From Roseiarcus sp963767245 (GTDB taxonomy: Bacteria; Pseudomonadota; Alphaproteobacteria; Rhizobiales; Beijerinckiaceae), in the NCBI GenBank assembly GCA_963767245.1, contig CAVYDG010000010.1:372001-436000 (forward strand): 64,000 nucleotides of DNA, given 5' to 3'. The position numbers and the translations under genes were made by a program. Under the pieces are notes generated by a model. It made no database searches, was not told where the DNA came from, and was given only the letters and a program-made list of their open reading frames with translations. This document shows, one piece after another, positions 45,477-55,026 of this stretch (its first letter is position 1; the number at the start of each line of letters is the position of its first letter).

Positions 45477-47366
45477 TTGCTGCGTTCCGGGACCCTCACT
45501 TTGACCGATCACTCGGAAGATCCGTTCGATATTCCTAATTTTTTACGTCAGTCTTCTTGGTCCGAGCCCGACAGTGGGCTTAAGTGGGACCTCCCCAGTC
45601 GGCCTGCTCAACCAATAGCACAGGCGGTACCGCTTGAGCAGCAAGGCGAAACTAAGAAAGAAGGGGCCGAACACGGCCCTCATCAGCGGCTCCGGGACAA
45701 ATGTGACGCGCAGCGGACCTTTCTGCAGCGCCCTTCTGGCTCCAGCGCGTCGGGCCTCAACACTTTCGAACCACGGCGCAAGGTGGGCATAACTTCCGAG
45801 CCGCCCGCGAATTCTAGATCGCGCGTAGTTTCGAAGTCCGGACATCTAAAATATTGGCTGTTCGCAGTCTTTGCGACTGCGGCAATTGCTGCGCCAATCG
45901 GAGCCGACACAACGCTCCCTGGCAGAGAGGATCGCAATGTTGCGCTTGTGGCGGCCACTCGGGCAGTGCTTCCGAGGGCCGAGGCGATCAATGCTCCCGC
46001 CGTCGCTTCCGAAAATCAGCAGTCTCAACCGGATTGGTCCGAACGAGCATCGCAACTGCAAGTTGTTCTCCCAAGGGTCTTCACGTCCTCGGAGCCTTCC
46101 GCTACGTCTGTTGCTAACTCCGCGGCGAAACTCCAAATTGCGGCAGGTGACGCCAATCACGCTTTTGTCGTTACGGAAAATGCCACTCCTCAGACAGAAA
46201 GTGCGGCTCCCCAGACCCCTGCTCAAACGAGGGCCCATGATAATACGGTTCAAGGCGTCAGCGACAAGGATATTGTGTTTGGGATGGCGGCGCCGTTTAG
46301 TGGCGCGTCCAGGGAGCTCGGCCGCCAAATGAAGATCGGCGTCGAGACCGCTTTCAGCCAGATTAACGATGCGGGAGGTGTGAACGGCCGTCTACTGCAA
46401 CTCGTGACGGCCGACGACGGCTACGAGCCGACGCGGACGGCCGATGTCATGAAGTCCCTTTACGATAAGGATCAGGTCTTCGGCTTCATCGGCAATGTCG
46501 GAACGCCGACGGCGGCGGTTGCGCTGCCCTTCTCACTCGACCACCGTGCGCTGTTTTTCGGGGCGTTCACCGGCGCCGGCCTTCTTCGCCGCGATCCCCC
46601 CGATCGCTATGTCTTCAACTATCGGGCGAGCTATGCCGAAGAGACGAGCGCAGTGGTGAATTACCTCGTGAAAGTGAGGCGCATCCAGCCGAAGGAGATT
46701 GTGGTTTTTGCGCAGCAGGATTCATACGGCGATTCCGGCTACGCCGGGGTCCAGAAGGCCGTGCGCGCATTGCCGGGCGACAATCCGGACATCGTTCGTC
46801 TCAACTACAAGCGCAACACCGTCGACGTACAAGACGCAGTGAATGCGTTGCGCGCGTTCAGGGGGCAAATCAAAGCAGTGGTCATGGTCGCCTCGTATCG
46901 AGCGGCCGCGAAGTTCATCGAAAAAACGCGCGATCTCTACCCCTCGATGATCTACACCAACGTCTCATTCGTCGGCAGCACGGCGCTGGCCGACGAGCTG
47001 ATGTTGTTGGGGCCGCGATATGCGATCGGCGCGATAGTCACTCAGGTGGTGCCCGCGATCAACAGCTCTGCCACAATCGTTCTGAAATACAAGGAAGCCC
47101 TTGCGAAATATTTCCCAGGTGAATCACCCGATTACGTTTCCTTTGAGGGGTACATCGACGGCAACATTCTCGCCGAGGCCGTCAAGCGGGTCGGCCGCGA
47201 CATAAACACGGAAAAACTCGTCGACGAACTCGAGCGAATGCACGATTTCGAGCTGGGACTGGGCACGCCGGTGAGTTTCAGTTCGAACGAGCACCAGGGT
47301 TCGCATAAGGTGTGGGGCACGCAATTGGACGAAGCTGGCCACTATCAGCCCGTCGATCTGGAGTAG
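45477..47366 (+). CDS. Membrane-anchored periplasmic ligand-binding protein (branched-chain amino acid type)
   Basis: A 629-residue protein starting at TTG 45477 (a stop lies just upstream). Residues 1-120 are hydrophilic with no signal peptide. Residues about 123-142 (LKYWLFAVFATAAIAAPIGA) form one membrane span. A Ser/Ala/Pro-rich linker follows, and from about residue 258 a type-I periplasmic-binding domain: VSDKDIVFGMAAPFSGASRE, VNGRLLQLVTADDGYEPTR, FGFIGNVGTPTAAVALPF. A soluble-type ligand domain behind an N-terminal cytoplasmic region is unusual for an importer and fits a sensor or envelope anchor better. No permease or ATPase of the Liv type is adjacent. Start codon uncertain. Confidence 0.75.
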   Translation: MLRSGTLTLTDHSEDPFDIPNFLRQSSWSEPDSGLKWDLPSRPAQPIAQAVPLEQQGETKKEGAEHGPHQRLRDKCDAQRTFLQRPSGSSASGLNTFEPRRKVGITSEPPANSRSRVVSKSGHLKYWLFAVFATAAIAAPIGADTTLPGREDRNVALVAATRAVLPRAEAINAPAVASENQQSQPDWSERASQLQVVLPRVFTSSEPSATSVANSAAKLQIAAGDANHAFVVTENATPQTESAAPQTPAQTRAHDNTVQGVSDKDIVFGMAAPFSGASRELGRQMKIGVETAFSQINDAGGVNGRLLQLVTADDGYEPTRTADVMKSLYDKDQVFGFIGNVGTPTAAVALPFSLDHRALFFGAFTGAGLLRRDPPDRYVFNYRASYAEETSAVVNYLVKVRRIQPKEIVVFAQQDSYGDSGYAGVQKAVRALPGDNPDIVRLNYKRNTVDVQDAVNALRAFRGQIKAVVMVASYRAAAKFIEKTRDLYPSMIYTNVSFVGSTALADELMLLGPRYAIGAIVTQVVPAINSSATIVLKYKEALAKYFPGESPDYVSFEGYIDGNILAEAVKRVGRDINTEKLVDELERMHDFELGLGTPVSFSSNEHQGSHKVWGTQLDEAGHYQPVDLE

Positions 47367-47954
47367 ACCTCCGAGGTCGTGGAGAATCGGTTTCGCCGCT
47401 TGACGTGGCGCGGCTTTCGCCCTGTCGCTTTCGCGCCCGATGCTGTAGCCAGCGGCTGTATGATTCATGTCAGGGGCTATGCCCGTTGGCTAGCGGACGA
47501 GGAGGCCATTCTTTCTCGCCAACGAACTTGAGATGTGGACGTCTGATTGCATCGAGCGTTGTCAAGTACTACCCGGTTCTGATCACGCGCCTCCCCCGGT
47601 CACAAGGACGCACTCGCTGGGCGCCATTTAACCGATCTCCGTGATGTAACTCGCAAGTCCATAACGAAGCTACAAATCAGCCGAAGCGGTCGCTAGCGCC
47701 GGTCCAGAAGTTGGCCGCGGCAACCGGCTCGCACAAAGAGATCGCCCGTTGCCGCTGTGGCTTTATGTGGCGGCGAGAAGCTCCATTTTCGGCCACAAGG
47801 TCCACCTGCAAGCCGTTGTAATCGCTGCCTGCGTCGAATTGCCTGCGCCGGGCTTGATCAACTGCCTTGATAATGACGCCTTCATCATTAATATTGCATC
47901 GGTTACCATCGACTTTGTGCGTTTTTCGGGCGTCCACCCAGCGACGGTGTTTCA
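47367..47954. other. Intergenic region before FecR gene
   Basis: Nearly 590 bases without a supported gene. Frames on both strands in 47677-47958 are open but show no motif or ribosome-binding site. There is no obvious hairpin terminator after 47366. Confidence 0.4.
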
Positions 47955-48419
47955 ATGAAAGCTCTGCTTCGCCTTAGCCAGACCGCCCCCGAAAGCGGTG
48001 AATTGAGTCGCGCCTCGCTCGCACTGACGGTTGCCATCGTTCTGCTAATTGGCAGCACAGCGGCATCGTGGTCGCAAGAGAGGGTCGGCAGCACTGTGAT
48101 AGTCATCAACACTGTCGAAGGTACCCTAGCATCGGGCAGTGCGGTGCCCGTAGCCGTAGGCGACGCCGTTTATCGAGACGAAGGTGTTCGAACTCGTGTC
48201 GACAGCAAAGCGGGATTGTCGATGGAAGATAAGACAACTGTCACTATTGGACCGTCTTCAACGCTCAAACTTGACCGCTTTGTTTACGCAGGCCCAAAGA
48301 AGCAGGGAGCAATCGTTCTCAACCTCGCCCAAGGAACGTGCCGGTTGGTAATCGGTGACGCCAACGCGCGCTCGTACACAATTGTGACGCCGACTGCGGC
48401 AATTGGCATCCGCGGGTGA
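47955..48419 (+). CDS. FecR-domain protein, probably truncated
   Basis: A 154-residue exported or anchored protein (ALTVAIVLLIGSTAASWSQE) with the FecR beta domain: NTVEGTLASGSAVPVAVGDA, DEGVRTRVDSKAGLSMED, TVTIGPSSTLKLDRFVYAG and TPTAAIGIRG directly followed by a stop. In homologous stand-alone FecR proteins the chain continues beyond the IRG motif, so the C-terminus seems lost. Such proteins are common in rhizobial genomes, often with CHASE2 or secretion genes. What it regulates or binds here is unknown. Confidence 0.75.
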   Translation: MKALLRLSQTAPESGELSRASLALTVAIVLLIGSTAASWSQERVGSTVIVINTVEGTLASGSAVPVAVGDAVYRDEGVRTRVDSKAGLSMEDKTTVTIGPSSTLKLDRFVYAGPKKQGAIVLNLAQGTCRLVIGDANARSYTIVTPTAAIGIRG

Positions 48420-48649
48420 TCGGGAAGGATTCGGAGTCTCTTTGACCCATCACCGGTCCGGCGGTAGCCAACGCGCGCATGAGAGCATGATTACTGTCCT
48501 TTTGATGATCGTGCCCCCTGCCCCGTTCGGTCGCGGCCATCCTCAATAACTGTCGCGCGAGAATCGCTTTCGCGCACCCGCTACTGAAGCGCGAACATCT
48601 GCCTCGCTTCGCTGCTGCCATGGCTGGGCCAAGGAGAGAGGCCGCGATA

Positions 48650-48960
48650 AGTTGGCGCCATGACCGCCGAGCCGCCTCAAAAATCAAGCTCGACGACGTC
48701 AAGCCGAAGGTTATGCGCCGCATTGAAGCGTGACCCTTCGTCTCGACCGCCCGCATCTCGCCTTCCAGGCCAGGCGGCACTCGGCTGGACCGACTTTGCT
48801 TGAACACGTCGGCGCATAAACTCTTCGGCCTTGGCGACGATCAAGATTGAGGCCTGGCGTTCAGTAGTTCAATATCTGCGCCTAATCGAGTGGCGCTGCC
48901 CGCCCGAGGATTGCGGCGACCCTTGTGGGGCTTCCGGGTCCGCGTTAGTCCACTTGCATT
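48650..48960 (+). pseudogene. Plasmid pRiA4b ORF-3-like protein remnant
   Basis: Scattered frames match the pRiA4b ORF-3 family in order: ASKIKLDDVKPKVMRRIEA, LRLDRPHLAFQA, AALGWTDFA and EWRCPPEDCGDPCG. The family members are about 180 residues and usually found on plasmids and genomic islands. Several frameshifts and deletions separate the pieces, so no product is made. The remainder of the gap 48420-48969 shows nothing else that I can identify. Confidence 0.5.
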
Positions 48961-48969
48961 CTCGTGAGT

Positions 48970-51900
48970 TCAGCGGGTGCCCGAATGGACCGCCGGCTGT
49001 TGGGTGGGCTCAGCTGAAGCGGCGGGGGCCTCAAGGAACCCGACCGGCGCAGGCGAGGCCGGGTCGCCTAGCTGCAAGGGATCACCGGGCCGCCGTGCGG
49101 ACGTATCTGGAGCGTCTGCGGCCCCAGGCGCCTCGATGGTGTCTTGCGCGCCTTTGCCTGCCCTTGCCGCGGTCTCGGGCTTCGTGCGCGTCCGAAGTGG
49201 AAGCGGATGGCTCCGCCTGTCCGCCATGGCGCCAGGAGCGGTCGTTGTCGTTCTGGCGATGACGTCCGGAGACGAAACCTCGTGTCGATGCTTGGGCAAA
49301 AGACCGCGTCCCCGTATCGCGTCCTTCACGTTCCCGGGTGAATCGCTTGTCGCCGTTTCGGCGGGTCTGGCAGGCGGTATCGGCGCGCCATTGGCAAACG
49401 GGGATTTGGTCGAATCCGCGGCGGAAGGAACCTGCGTCACAATTGGCGTCTCATCCCGCGGCGGAGCGTTTGAGACCCCGAGATCAGGCTGGGTCACGCC
49501 GCCGGCGGCCGGCGCGCTAGCTGTAGCGCCTTCTCGCGACGCCTTCGCCGTCTCAGCTACATCACTTGTCGCCGTTGGGGAGGGACCGGCGAGTGGGACC
49601 GGCGGCGAGCCCCCTGCAGTCGGGGCTTCGGCCCAATCCCCGGCAGATGGAACCTTTGTCGCGATCGGCGTCTCGTTCGGCGGTGGTGAGACGGTCGAGA
49701 CTGGATTGGGATCGGGAAATTGCGGCGAAGGCGGCGCGGCCGCGACCAGGCTGCTGACCGTCGCCGCGCTTGAGACCCCGAGTGCAGGCTGGGTCACGCC
49801 GTCGGCTGCTGGCGCGCCTGCTGGGATGCCGTCTAGCGACGCCTTCGTGGTCCCAGTCGCATCACTTGTCGCCGTTTCCGCGGCTCTGTCGGGCGGTATC
49901 GGCGCCCCGCCCGCAGGCGAGGCTTCGGGCCGAATCTCGGCGGAAGGAACCTGCGTCGCGGTCGGCGTCTCGTCCGACGGCGCTGAGACGGTAGCTACTG
50001 GTTCGGGATCGGGAAATTGCGAGGGCCGGGCGGCGGCAGGCACGGCCGCGACCGGAGTGTTCACCGTCGAGGGCCCAACCGCCGCCTGCGTCGCGTCGAC
50101 GGCTGCCGGTGGCGCTGAGGCGCTGTCGAGTGATGCCTTCGCGATTCCGGCCGCGTCGCTTGTCGCACCTAGCCCGGGCCTGGACGGCGGGTTCGAACCG
50201 CCGTTCGCGTATGGGGCTTCAATCAAATCCGCGGCCGCGACTGGTTCGCGTTCGTGAACCTGCAGCGGCGACGCGGCGGCCGGCGCAGTCACAGCTGAGG
50301 TGCTAACCCTCGCCGCAATCGGCGTCGCGCTAAAGACCTCAAGCGCGGGCTGGGTAATGCCAACAACTGCCGGCGCGCTTGCGGGCGCTGGGGCGATATC
50401 GAGCGACGGCTTCGCACTCACATCGGCCGGTCGCTCGGAATTGACAACATCGAGATCCACCGCCCCCGCGTCGCGCCGCATGAGAGGCGCGACGGCGTCG
50501 CTCGACGCCGCTACATTCTCGTCCCTCGGAGCATGCAGTTGGGTCGGAACTGCACCAACTATGGCCGCGCCGGCCAACACGAGCGCCGAAGTCTTCAGCT
50601 TCCCGGTTAGGAAACGGCGTTGTGTCGCCTCGACGACCGCTCCCTCAGTCTGGTTATTAGGCGTCTCTTTCTGGTTATTAGGCGTCTCTTTTGGCGCCCG
50701 CAGCGACAGTCGAATTGCCTCCCCGCCCTTTGGCGCGAGAGCCGAAATTTTCGGTTTCCAGGCTGAGGAAGTGCTTCCTGTCGCTTCCTCAGTTCGGCCC
50801 TCTTCCTGCGCTTGAATATTGCGGGGCAGCGGCGTTTCGGCGTCGACTGCCGCTGTTTCGGCCTCATCGCGGCGGGTCTCTCTTGACCTGTCCAGCGACG
50901 CTTGAATCGCTTCGCCGCTCCCTCGGGACGCGAGCGCGGAAATTTTCAGTTTCCAGGCTGGGGAACCGCGTTCTGTCGCCTCGTCAGGTAGGCCCTGCTT
51001 TTGCTCTTGAATATTGACGGCCCGGGGCGTGTCAGCATCGGCGACCACTTTCTCGGCCTGGTTGCCAAGCGTCTCTTTTGACTTTCGCAGCGGCCCGAGA
51101 CTGAGCGGTTGAGTCGGTTCCCTCGCCGTCCGGATGTCCCCCGGAACTCGCGACGGCTGAGCCGCTTCCCCGGCCGTCAAGCCCACAGGGGAAAGACGCG
51201 ACTGTTCGAGGCTTTCGAGATTGATGAGTCTATCGGCGTGAGCGATTGTAGCCGGCCTGTGCGCAACAATGACGCGAGTGATTCGCAGGCCTCGCAGCGC
51301 CTCGGCGACAACGGCTTCCGTTTCCTCATCGAGATGGCTCGTTGCCTCATCGAGGAACAGGATGGCCGGACGGCGGTATAAAGCGCGCGCGAGAATAACG
51401 CGCTGTTTTTGCCCGCCCGAAAGCGTGCTGCCCATATCGCCCACGAGCGTTTCAAACCCCATGGGCATCTGCTGGATATCGTCCAAAATCGCCGCTCGAT
51501 CCGCACACTCGGTCATCCACTCCGGATCAGGATGAGTGTCGAAGCCACAGATGTTCTCTGCTAATGAGCCTGCGAATAGCCCGTCGTCCTGAAGAACGCC
51601 GGCAATCCGTTCACGATAAGCGGCGCTGCCCAAGGCGTTGATGTTTGTCCCGCTACAGCAAATTACTCCCTCCGTCGGGCGGATGAGACCCATGAGAATC
51701 TTGAGGAAGGTTGTCTTGCCGCAACCGGAGGGGCCGGTAATAGCGACGCAGGTCCCGGGGGAGATATCCAGGGAGGTGTTTCGAAAGACCCAGGGTTCGT
51801 TATCGCCATAGCGGTAGGACACGTTTTCCGCGCGCAATGCCTCTCCCAAAAACTTAGTCGATGAGATCGCGGACGCCTTAGCAGCCCGACCAACCTCTTG

Positions 51901-53295
51901 CTCGGGCTCAGCCATCACTATGTCAGCCAAGCGAGTCAATTGAAGACTTAACATTTGTAGCTGGAAACCCGTGCCGATCAGGTTTAGGACGCGCGTGGCG
52001 AATTGATCGCGATAGGCAAGAAAAGCTACCAGCATGCCAAGGGACATCGTCCCTGACATGACCATTCTAGCTCCGAGGACCAGCATGAGGAGCCGATCGG
52101 TGCCTGTCAGCAAATCATTGGCCCGCCCGAACAGTAAATCCAAGCGCACTAGGCGGAACTTGGCGTTGAGTGAATTGACAAAGTGATTGACCCAAGTGGC
52201 CCGGCGCCGTTCGGTCAACCCGAGTAGTTTGACGCTCGCAATGCCGCGTAGCGTTTCAATGAAATGAGTCTGCTGACGCGCGTCGTGTATTATTGCTTCC
52301 TCCGTACCCTGCCTATAGGCGCGATAGACGGAGACGTGAAAAACGGCATTGAGGCCAGTAGAGAGAAGCGCTATTCCCGCGAGCCACCCGCCATACAGGA
52401 ACAGCATAATGAGCATGCCTATTGACATAACTCCATCAAATAGGCTCAGGATAACGTCCGTTGTCAGAGCCTTCTGAACTATCGCTAGCGATCCGAAACG
52501 CGAGATGATGTCGCCGACATGCCGTTTGGCGAAATATTCAAGCGGCAGTCGCATCATTTGATCGAACAGGCTGGAGCTCCAATGCAAGCTGATCGTCGTT
52601 TGCACCACTGCGAGCGTCCAACCGCGGGCAACTTCCACCACAAGCTGAACGAGCAAGAGCAGAGCAATGCCGGCGGCCACCACGAGAAGGAGATCATAGT
52701 CGGATGAGGTGATAACTTCATCGACGATCACCTGCGCCCCGATAGGCATTAGAAGAGCAACGATTTCGAGACAAACAGAAAGAAGTACGACCGTCGCAGC
52801 TGTGCCGCCCAAGTCACCAAGGCTCCCCAATAAGTATCCAAATCCAAGACTTGGTTCCTTCTTTCGCGCGAAAGCCTTAGTCGGCACGGTCTCAAGAGCG
52901 ACGCCGGTGAATTCTCGCGAAGCTTCTTCGAGTGATACGCGACGTTTCCCTCTTGCAGGATCGTGGATTGTAATTGACTTCGCGTGAACGCGCGACAGGA
53001 CTACAAAATGGTTGAGCGACCAATGGAGAATGCACGGAGTGCGGAGCTTTGAGAGCTCCGACAGCTCGAGCCGCAACGCGCGGGTGGCGAGACCCACCGC
53101 TCCAGCAGTTCTGGTGAGGTCGTTCAGCGTAGCACCCTTTAAAGACACGGCATAACGGCGCCGGAGCGTGTCGAGATCCATACGGTGGCCGTGAAAGCTC
53201 AGAATCATGGCAAGGCAAGCAATGCCGCATTCCGCGACCTCGGTCTGGAGGACCACCGGTAAGCGACGGCTCCAGCCGAAATTCAGAGCACTCAT
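48970..53295 (-). CDS. CvaB-type C39-peptidase ABC exporter with giant Pro/Ala-rich C-terminal extension
   Basis: A 1441-residue protein. Residues 1-130 are a C39 peptidase: Cys23 in QTEVAECGIACLAM, His in LNHFVVLSRV and Asp in IHDPARGKR, the catalytic set that cuts leader peptides after Gly-Gly. A six-span exporter domain follows to about 450, then the ATPase: GPSGCGKTTF (near 520), LSGGQKQRV (near 625) and FLDEATSHLD. Normal members end near residue 700. Here another 730 residues follow: three copies of a unit containing AWKxKISALA (about 720-890), a membrane-like segment (ALVLAGAAIVGAVPTQL, near 908), then Pro/Ala/Thr-rich repeats to the end. The start overlaps the HlyD-type gene as ATGA, forming one operon. 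Confidence 0.88.
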   Translation of the reverse strand: MSALNFGWSRRLPVVLQTEVAECGIACLAMILSFHGHRMDLDTLRRRYAVSLKGATLNDLTRTAGAVGLATRALRLELSELSKLRTPCILHWSLNHFVVLSRVHAKSITIHDPARGKRRVSLEEASREFTGVALETVPTKAFARKKEPSLGFGYLLGSLGDLGGTAATVVLLSVCLEIVALLMPIGAQVIVDEVITSSDYDLLLVVAAGIALLLLVQLVVEVARGWTLAVVQTTISLHWSSSLFDQMMRLPLEYFAKRHVGDIISRFGSLAIVQKALTTDVILSLFDGVMSIGMLIMLFLYGGWLAGIALLSTGLNAVFHVSVYRAYRQGTEEAIIHDARQQTHFIETLRGIASVKLLGLTERRRATWVNHFVNSLNAKFRLVRLDLLFGRANDLLTGTDRLLMLVLGARMVMSGTMSLGMLVAFLAYRDQFATRVLNLIGTGFQLQMLSLQLTRLADIVMAEPEQEVGRAAKASAISSTKFLGEALRAENVSYRYGDNEPWVFRNTSLDISPGTCVAITGPSGCGKTTFLKILMGLIRPTEGVICCSGTNINALGSAAYRERIAGVLQDDGLFAGSLAENICGFDTHPDPEWMTECADRAAILDDIQQMPMGFETLVGDMGSTLSGGQKQRVILARALYRRPAILFLDEATSHLDEETEAVVAEALRGLRITRVIVAHRPATIAHADRLINLESLEQSRLSPVGLTAGEAAQPSRVPGDIRTAREPTQPLSLGPLRKSKETLGNQAEKVVADADTPRAVNIQEQKQGLPDEATERGSPAWKLKISALASRGSGEAIQASLDRSRETRRDEAETAAVDAETPLPRNIQAQEEGRTEEATGSTSSAWKPKISALAPKGGEAIRLSLRAPKETPNNQKETPNNQTEGAVVEATQRRFLTGKLKTSALVLAGAAIVGAVPTQLHAPRDENVAASSDAVAPLMRRDAGAVDLDVVNSERPADVSAKPSLDIAPAPASAPAVVGITQPALEVFSATPIAARVSTSAVTAPAAASPLQVHEREPVAAADLIEAPYANGGSNPPSRPGLGATSDAAGIAKASLDSASAPPAAVDATQAAVGPSTVNTPVAAVPAAARPSQFPDPEPVATVSAPSDETPTATQVPSAEIRPEASPAGGAPIPPDRAAETATSDATGTTKASLDGIPAGAPAADGVTQPALGVSSAATVSSLVAAAPPSPQFPDPNPVSTVSPPPNETPIATKVPSAGDWAEAPTAGGSPPVPLAGPSPTATSDVAETAKASREGATASAPAAGGVTQPDLGVSNAPPRDETPIVTQVPSAADSTKSPFANGAPIPPARPAETATSDSPGNVKDAIRGRGLLPKHRHEVSSPDVIARTTTTAPGAMADRRSHPLPLRTRTKPETAARAGKGAQDTIEAPGAADAPDTSARRPGDPLQLGDPASPAPVGFLEAPAASAEPTQQPAVHSGTR
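49330..50420 (-). repeat. Tandem repeats in exporter C-terminal extension
   Basis: Translated leftward, the region holds four degenerate units of roughly 70-100 residues, each starting KASLD or a variant (near 50410, 50140, 49845 and 49545). Each passes through GVTQPALGV-like, DETPxATQVPSA-like and GGAPIPP-like segments to TATSD. The units are imperfect at DNA level, so expansion is not very recent. The sequence is predicted to be disordered. Confidence 0.65.
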
Positions 53296-54608
53296 GGCGC
53301 GTTTGCCCCAGTTATTATGCGGACACTTTGTTGTACTTGATAAAAAGGCTCAAATATCCACTCATAAAGATGGCGTCGGTCAAGGTCGATGTTCGCCTGG
53401 ACCTGCATCCCCGCGTCTAGCCTTTGCTGTTTGCCATCGGCGAGGACATAAGGCAGCTCTGGGACGACAACGATCCGGTAGAGCGCCCCTTTATCGTCTG
53501 CGCTTTTCCGCGGACCCGTATCCTCGGTGATCGGAGCCCGGGTTATTTCCGCAACCTTGCCCCTATATAGACCGAATTTCTGATAAGGGAAAGCTGCATA
53601 GTGCAACAGCACTGGCTCCTCGACCCGCACGAAGCCAATCGCAGAACTATCGACGAATAGATTGGCTTCCATCGTTCCGAAATTCGGAAGAAGGGTGACG
53701 AGGGTTGTGTTCGGATCGACTCCTTGCCCGACATGGACCTGCAGCCCCGTCACAATGCCATCACTTGGGGCCAAGATGTAAAGCGATTGCTTCGCTTGGT
53801 TTTCTTGGATCCGCTGTTCGACATCGAGGATGCTTTCCTCGATCGCGTTGATGGCCTGTTGCGTCTTGACGTCGAAGTCGGCAAGGTTGGCCTTCGCCTG
53901 AGCGATTCTGCCTTCAGACTGAAGATAACTTTGCTTATCCGTTCCCTGTCGGGCAAGGCCCTCGAGATATGCGCTGTTCTGAGATTGAAAGGAAGTGTTC
54001 GATACGATGTGGTTTTTGGCCGCTTCGGCGAGTTGATCGTTTTTGGCCTTCATCCGCTGCAAAGATTCCGCGTTGAGCGCGATATTTTGCGCCAGCTCCG
54101 CATGCTGAGCCTCTTCATTGCGGATCTGCTCCTCAAGCGCTTCCTTTTCCGCACGCGCCGTGGATTTACGCAGATCGCGCTGCTGCTGCAATAAACCCTT
54201 TTGTTGCGTGAGGCTCTCAATCACCCGCCCAACTGTGGGTCCTGACACCGAATTGGCTTCGCGATCAATCACAAACAGGAGCTGACCTTTTTTGACCTTT
54301 TGGCCTTCCACCAGCATGCTTGACGCAACGATACCCGCCACGCCGCTCGAGAGATTAAGCAGGCCGTCGCGCGGAAGGAGAATCCCCGTTGCGTTCACGC
54401 GCCGGGTATAATGGCCAATTATGGTATAGGAAACGGTGAGAACCAACAACACGACCCCGACAAAAGCCACGAGCTTCGCCGGCAAGGGCTGGCTAACTTG
54501 CACTCGACCGATCCACGCGTCGCGCTTCGCCTGGAGTGCCTCATCGCGGAATAGCCTTGACACAATCCAATCTACTCTGAAAAGCTTCTGTGTCGCTGTC
54601 TCCAGCAC
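53292..54608 (-). CDS. HlyD/CvaA-family membrane-fusion protein
   Basis: A 438-residue periplasmic adaptor. One N-terminal membrane helix (LVAFVGVVLLVLTVSYTIIG) is followed by a biotinyl-lipoyl half motif (GVAGIVASSMLVEGQKVKKG), a long coiled-coil of about 150 residues (LLQQQRDLRKSTARAEKEAL onward), the second lipoyl half (APSDGIVTGLQVHVGQGVDP) and a beta-barrel domain. The layout is that of CvaA/RaxA proteins that link peptidase-ABC exporters to an outer-membrane channel. The start is GTG 54608. It is the first gene of a two-gene operon with the exporter; no TolC gene is present in the window. Confidence 0.9.
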   Translation of the reverse strand: MLETATQKLFRVDWIVSRLFRDEALQAKRDAWIGRVQVSQPLPAKLVAFVGVVLLVLTVSYTIIGHYTRRVNATGILLPRDGLLNLSSGVAGIVASSMLVEGQKVKKGQLLFVIDREANSVSGPTVGRVIESLTQQKGLLQQQRDLRKSTARAEKEALEEQIRNEEAQHAELAQNIALNAESLQRMKAKNDQLAEAAKNHIVSNTSFQSQNSAYLEGLARQGTDKQSYLQSEGRIAQAKANLADFDVKTQQAINAIEESILDVEQRIQENQAKQSLYILAPSDGIVTGLQVHVGQGVDPNTTLVTLLPNFGTMEANLFVDSSAIGFVRVEEPVLLHYAAFPYQKFGLYRGKVAEITRAPITEDTGPRKSADDKGALYRIVVVPELPYVLADGKQQRLDAGMQVQANIDLDRRHLYEWIFEPFYQVQQSVRIITGANAP

Positions 54609-54699
54609 GGCTGACGTGCGGATGGATCCGCACTAATCATTCAGTCTTTTAAGCACAGAATTCCTAAACACGCAATTCCTTGACGACCGTCCCTGACGA

Positions 54700-54990
54700 C
54701 CGTCAAGCCGCCGAAGGCCGCGCCGCCGCCGGGTCGTGTTCGGAGAATACCTCCTTCAGCGCCCAAAAGGCCGAGGCCGAGGCCTCCTCGACCAGAAAGG
54801 CCGAATAAATCGCCCCCGTCGCGTCGTCGAGGGTCACGATCAGGTCGAGCGGGGCTCGCCCTCAAGCCATGCGTGCGGCGAGCCCGTCCTGATGCAGCAT
54901 CATCCGGGCACGGGGACGCCGCTCGCGCTTGCGCGGAAGCGCCCCTCGCGCGGCGCCTTGGGCACGAGCCCTTTCCATTGAAGTCGCCAT
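54700..54990 (-). pseudogene. ISNCY-family transposase fragment
   Basis: Minus-strand frames read PKAPREGRFRAKRERRPRPG, MMLHQDGLAARMA, then after a shift LDLIVTLDDATGAIYSAFLV followed by EEASASAFWALKEVF. This is the catalytic-domain start of ISNCY-type transposases. Only about 95 codons remain, with one frameshift and no ends recognised. It marks the boundary upstream of the exporter operon. Confidence 0.6.
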
Positions 54991-55026
54991 CGATTGATTC
55001 CGTCTGATGATTGAGATTCGGGCGGG

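Noticed and set aside
48977..50257. 426-residue plus-strand open frame opposite the exporter extension
   Set aside because: It is a low-complexity mirror of the Pro/Ala-rich repeats in GC-rich DNA; the minus-strand frame is continuous with a recognisable exporter and coupled to the HlyD gene.
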